DNA of 64,000 nt from Ferruginibacter sp. GTDB lineage: Bacteria; Bacteroidota; Bacteroidia; Chitinophagales; Chitinophagaceae. Of this stretch, positions 60,999 through 64,000 are shown piece by piece. Numbering within the stretch: the first letter of the stretch is position 1; each line of letters starts with the position of its first letter. Location: assembly GCA_025352695.1 (NCBI GenBank), contig JANXSK010000144.1, positions 1 to 64,000 on the forward strand, read 5' to 3'. Below the pieces are notes generated by a model. It was not told where the DNA came from. It ran no database searches and saw only the letters and a program-made list of their open reading frames with translations. A program made the translations under genes and the position numbers.

Positions 60999-62048
60999 GT
61001 GAAAAAGTTATTACATCGTATTACAAATTGGGAAGCCTGGCCATTTAAAATATTGTATACTCCTATGTCTTTTTTTTGGCTGTGGTATATAATCAAATCA
61101 AAAGCAGTTTGGTTTTTTACACCCGCTAATCCCAAACTAACTTTTGGCGGTTTAGAAGGAGAGCCAAAAAAAGAAATGTATGATTTGCTGCCGAAGCAAT
61201 TGTATCCCCCTACATTTAATGTTTTACCTACTGAAGATATCGCTGCTATTGAAAAAAAATTAGTACTCAATGGATTTACTTATCCCTTTATTGTAAAGCC
61301 TGAAGTAGGGGGGCAGGGTATTTTGTTAAGAAAGATAAATACAAACAGGGAATTACAACATTACAATGCTTTAATGCCGTGGGAATATATTGTGCAACAA
61401 TTAGTAGAATATCCCATGGAAGTAAGCGTATTTTACATTCGTCATCCAAAAAATACCAAAGGAATTGTAACAGGCTTTTTACATAAAATACCATTACAGG
61501 TTATAGGTAACGGAGTTGATACACTTGAAGCCTTGGTACTGCAACATCCTAAAGGCAATAAGTTGATTGCAGCCTTAAATAAAAAGCACCACGATAAATG
61601 GACTGCCATACTTGCTGCAGGTGAAAAATACATGCTGAGTTATGCGGCTAATCACAATCGTGGTGCACAGTTTATAGATTTAAAAAATGAAATTGATGAC
61701 CACTTAGTAACATTGTTTGACGGCATCAGTAGCAGTGGTAATGAGTTTTATTATGGCAGGTATGATATAATGTGTACCAATGTGCAGGACCTTAAAAATG
61801 GTAAAAATTTTACCATTTTAGAATACAATGGCTGTGGTGCAGAACCCAATCATTTTTATGATACCGGTTACACTTTATTAGAAGCGTATACAGAAATATT
61901 AAAACATTGGAAAGCATTGTATGAGATCAGTAAATACAATAATCAGCTTGGCATAAAGCCATGGCCTTTGTGGAAAGGAAGAAAATTTTTAACTGATTCA
62001 AGAAAACTTACAAGAGATATGAAATTGGTAGATATCAACATTGTTTAA
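60999..62048 (+). CDS. ATP-grasp protein (D-alanine-D-alanine ligase-like), GTG start
   Basis: FTYPFIVKPEVGGQGILLRKI, WEYIVQQLVEYPMEVSVFYIRHP, RYDIMC...FTILEYNGCGAEPNHFYD. Confidence 0.78.
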   Translation: MKKLLHRITNWEAWPFKILYTPMSFFWLWYIIKSKAVWFFTPANPKLTFGGLEGEPKKEMYDLLPKQLYPPTFNVLPTEDIAAIEKKLVLNGFTYPFIVKPEVGGQGILLRKINTNRELQHYNALMPWEYIVQQLVEYPMEVSVFYIRHPKNTKGIVTGFLHKIPLQVIGNGVDTLEALVLQHPKGNKLIAALNKKHHDKWTAILAAGEKYMLSYAANHNRGAQFIDLKNEIDDHLVTLFDGISSSGNEFYYGRYDIMCTNVQDLKNGKNFTILEYNGCGAEPNHFYDTGYTLLEAYTEILKHWKALYEISKYNNQLGIKPWPLWKGRKFLTDSRKLTRDMKLVDINIV

Positions 62049-62051
62049 GCA

Positions 62052-63191
62052 TTAAAATGGTTGGCCGTGGGTTTGTTTAATAAGTTGGGTAGTTAAAAAA
62101 GGTAACTTTTTCATTATACTGATAAACACATTTGTTATCCAGCTTTTGCCAAATAATTGTTGAATAATCCTGCCTGCTTTTAGTCTGTTACCAAAAGTTG
62201 CTTTCCAGTTTTTTGAATACATATTTTCTAATTGCGTTCTATCAATTTTATATTGCAAAAAATCAGTTATAGCAATTGCTGAAAGTTTGCTGCTGTGTAA
62301 GGCCATACTCATACCGTTGCCACACAAGGGTGTTATTACGCCTGCTGCATCGCCGCATAATAAAATATGATCCTGTACCTGTGTCTTTTTTGAAAAAGAT
62401 ATCTGCGAAATGGTAATAGGAGCCGAATATAAAAAAGTAGCTGTTTCGAAAATATATTTTAAATGAGGGTTTTTAAATAAAACATTTTTTTCAAGCTCAG
62501 GGATGGAATTATTATTTCTTTTAAGATTAGCCGCATTGGTGAGGTAACATAGGCAATATTTATCCGCTTCAATTTTGGAGATGCCGCAATAGCCGTCTTT
62601 AAAATTGTGTAATGCAATGGTATCAGCAGCAAAATTTGTTTGAATGTGATATTTTACGCCAATATAATTACTCAGCTTATTATTTTTTTGAAGTATGAAA
62701 GGACGTTTCCATTTTATATCCAGGTTGCTTCGTTTACCAAAACTTCCACTACAAACTTTACTTGTAAATATTCCTTTTGAAGTGTGTACAGTAAACTTTT
62801 CATTTGCAAAAATTACCTCATCAACTTTGCAATGCTCCTGCACACAAACGCCTGCAGCCTCAGCAATTTTTTTTAATTCATTGTCCAGGTAATAACGGCT
62901 GATACCAAAACCTCCCAAAGGTAAATTGTGTTGTAAAATATTTCCATTGGGTGAGCTGATGCGTAATTTTTTTATGATGGGTAATTGCATTGTAGATAAT
63001 GGCAAACCCAGGCTTTCAATAAAATTCCAACTTTCAAGGCTTATATATTCGCCGCAAACCTTGTGAAAAGGGTATTGTTCTTTTTCAAAAATAGCTACCG
63101 AATAACCATTTTTTGCAAGTTGTATTGAAAGAGACAATCCTGCAAGGCCGCCGCCTATAATTATTGCCTCGTATTGCAAAGGTTCATTCAT
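62052..63191 (-). CDS. NAD(P)/FAD-dependent oxidoreductase (geranylgeranyl reductase / aromatic hydroxylase-like)
   Basis: EAIIIGGGLAGLSLSIQLAKNGYSVAIFEKEQYPFHKVCGEYIS; HILLCGDAAGVITPLCGNGMSMALHSS. Confidence 0.9.
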   Translation of the reverse strand: MNEPLQYEAIIIGGGLAGLSLSIQLAKNGYSVAIFEKEQYPFHKVCGEYISLESWNFIESLGLPLSTMQLPIIKKLRISSPNGNILQHNLPLGGFGISRYYLDNELKKIAEAAGVCVQEHCKVDEVIFANEKFTVHTSKGIFTSKVCSGSFGKRSNLDIKWKRPFILQKNNKLSNYIGVKYHIQTNFAADTIALHNFKDGYCGISKIEADKYCLCYLTNAANLKRNNNSIPELEKNVLFKNPHLKYIFETATFLYSAPITISQISFSKKTQVQDHILLCGDAAGVITPLCGNGMSMALHSSKLSAIAITDFLQYKIDRTQLENMYSKNWKATFGNRLKAGRIIQQLFGKSWITNVFISIMKKLPFLTTQLIKQTHGQPF

Positions 63192-63891
63192 AGGTGTATA
63201 CAATTAAATAACGGAAAGCCCATTTCCAATTGATAGAATAATTTGTAATGCCGGCACTTGTCAAAATGCTAACCCACTCTGTTTGTAAAAATCCTCTTGC
63301 AACTGATAGCGGTGCATCATTTTTTATAAGGTAAGAATGGGATAAAATTCGGGTAAAAAATTGAATAAAATAATAAGCTAACCAATGCCGGTGCAAATCA
63401 TTTATAAAAAAACCTTTTGCGCTGTAAAGACGCATCCATTGTAACATGGTAATTAATTCTTTCTCCTTAAAATGATGACAAAAAAGAGATGAAAAAATAA
63501 TGTCAGGTTGTTCCGTGCTGAAAGATACTTTTTGATAATCTGACTGTATCCACCGGCATTGCAGTAATGGATACTGCTGTTGTGCAAACTCAATGCACTC
63601 CTGCTTAATATCAATTCCAATAAATTTTGTAGGAATGTTTTTTTTAGTGCACCACTTTTCAATGGCACGCAGGTTATCGCCTCCGCCGCAGCCAATTTCG
63701 CAAATAATTATTGCCTTTTCGGTTTTATAGTTGCTTATTATTTTTTGTATTCCTTCAATAGAAATTGCATGGCCACCAAGCAGTGTATTGATTGTATTTA
63801 ATTCTTTCATGTTTTGCTTAATGTCAGCAAAAGGGATAGTATCCGTATCAAGCAATTCTTTTTTATATGATCTTTCAGAAAGGTTAATCAT
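63184..63891 (-). CDS. SAM-dependent methyltransferase
   Basis: IICEIGCGGGDNLRAIEKW, FIGIDIKQECIEFAQQQYP, DIIFSSLFCHHFKEKELITMLQWM. Start at ATG 63891 rather than TTG 63900. Confidence 0.9.
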   Translation of the reverse strand: MINLSERSYKKELLDTDTIPFADIKQNMKELNTINTLLGGHAISIEGIQKIISNYKTEKAIIICEIGCGGGDNLRAIEKWCTKKNIPTKFIGIDIKQECIEFAQQQYPLLQCRWIQSDYQKVSFSTEQPDIIFSSLFCHHFKEKELITMLQWMRLYSAKGFFINDLHRHWLAYYFIQFFTRILSHSYLIKNDAPLSVARGFLQTEWVSILTSAGITNYSINWKWAFRYLIVYTYE

Positions 63892-64000
63892 AGGTTGCAA
63901 TAAAAGTTTCCATGGTTAAACCCGGGCCAAATGCTGCGCCAAAAATTGATGCCGCATTCGATTCATTCAATTGCAATTCCTGCAATATTTTCTGTAGTAC
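63884..64000 (-). CDS. Type III polyketide synthase, C-terminal end only (window edge)
   Basis: Minus-strand translation VLQKILQELQLNESNAASIFGAAFGPGLTMETFIATYD*: the GxxFGPGLTxE C-terminal motif of chalcone-synthase-like type III PKS. Confidence 0.82.
   Translation of the reverse strand, partial: VLQKILQELQLNESNAASIFGAAFGPGLTMETFIATYD

Overview
AT-rich Bacteroidota chromosomal window; the gene content looks like Chitinophagaceae, but that placement is inference. It contains about 50 protein genes. Main blocks: (1) a sugar-acid / amino-sugar catabolic run with three consecutive exported enzymes (GH172/DUF2961, ADP-ribosylglycohydrolase fold, ChbG/YdjC), ~0.9-11.7 kb; (2) assorted exported or metabolic genes (amidohydrolase, DUF5916, S9 peptidase, NagA, PAP2, NDH-2, FGGY kinase, GH43), 11.7-26.2 kb; (3) a ~13 kb sensory block with a PAS hybrid histidine kinase, an Hpt protein, a REC-PAS-GAF HisKA_3 kinase, a 1697-aa kinase with about 11 PAS-like segments, and a LuxR-type response regulator; (4) housekeeping genes (holA, ribF, purM-like, ftsE-like, rpsO-pnp, prmA, plsY), plus a BlaI/M56 pair whose M56 protein is fused to an amidase and a TonB domain; (5) glycosyltransferases and, at the right edge, a type III PKS - methyltransferase - FAD oxidoreductase cluster that runs off the window. 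Beyond the ORF track, manual reading found a decayed GH2 beta-galactosidase C-terminus (26215-26638), a decayed IS5-type transposase N-terminus (about 40380-40610, minus), three diverged copies of an intergenic repeat (about 565, 43000 and 48400), an imperfect 67-bp duplication (41751-41876), a GC-rich 47-nt hairpin (20103-20149) and several clear terminators. I saw no CRISPR array, rRNA or convincing tRNA. No obviously new defence system is visible; the strongest leads are the exported-enzyme trio, the M56-amidase-TonB fusion and the dispersed repeat family.
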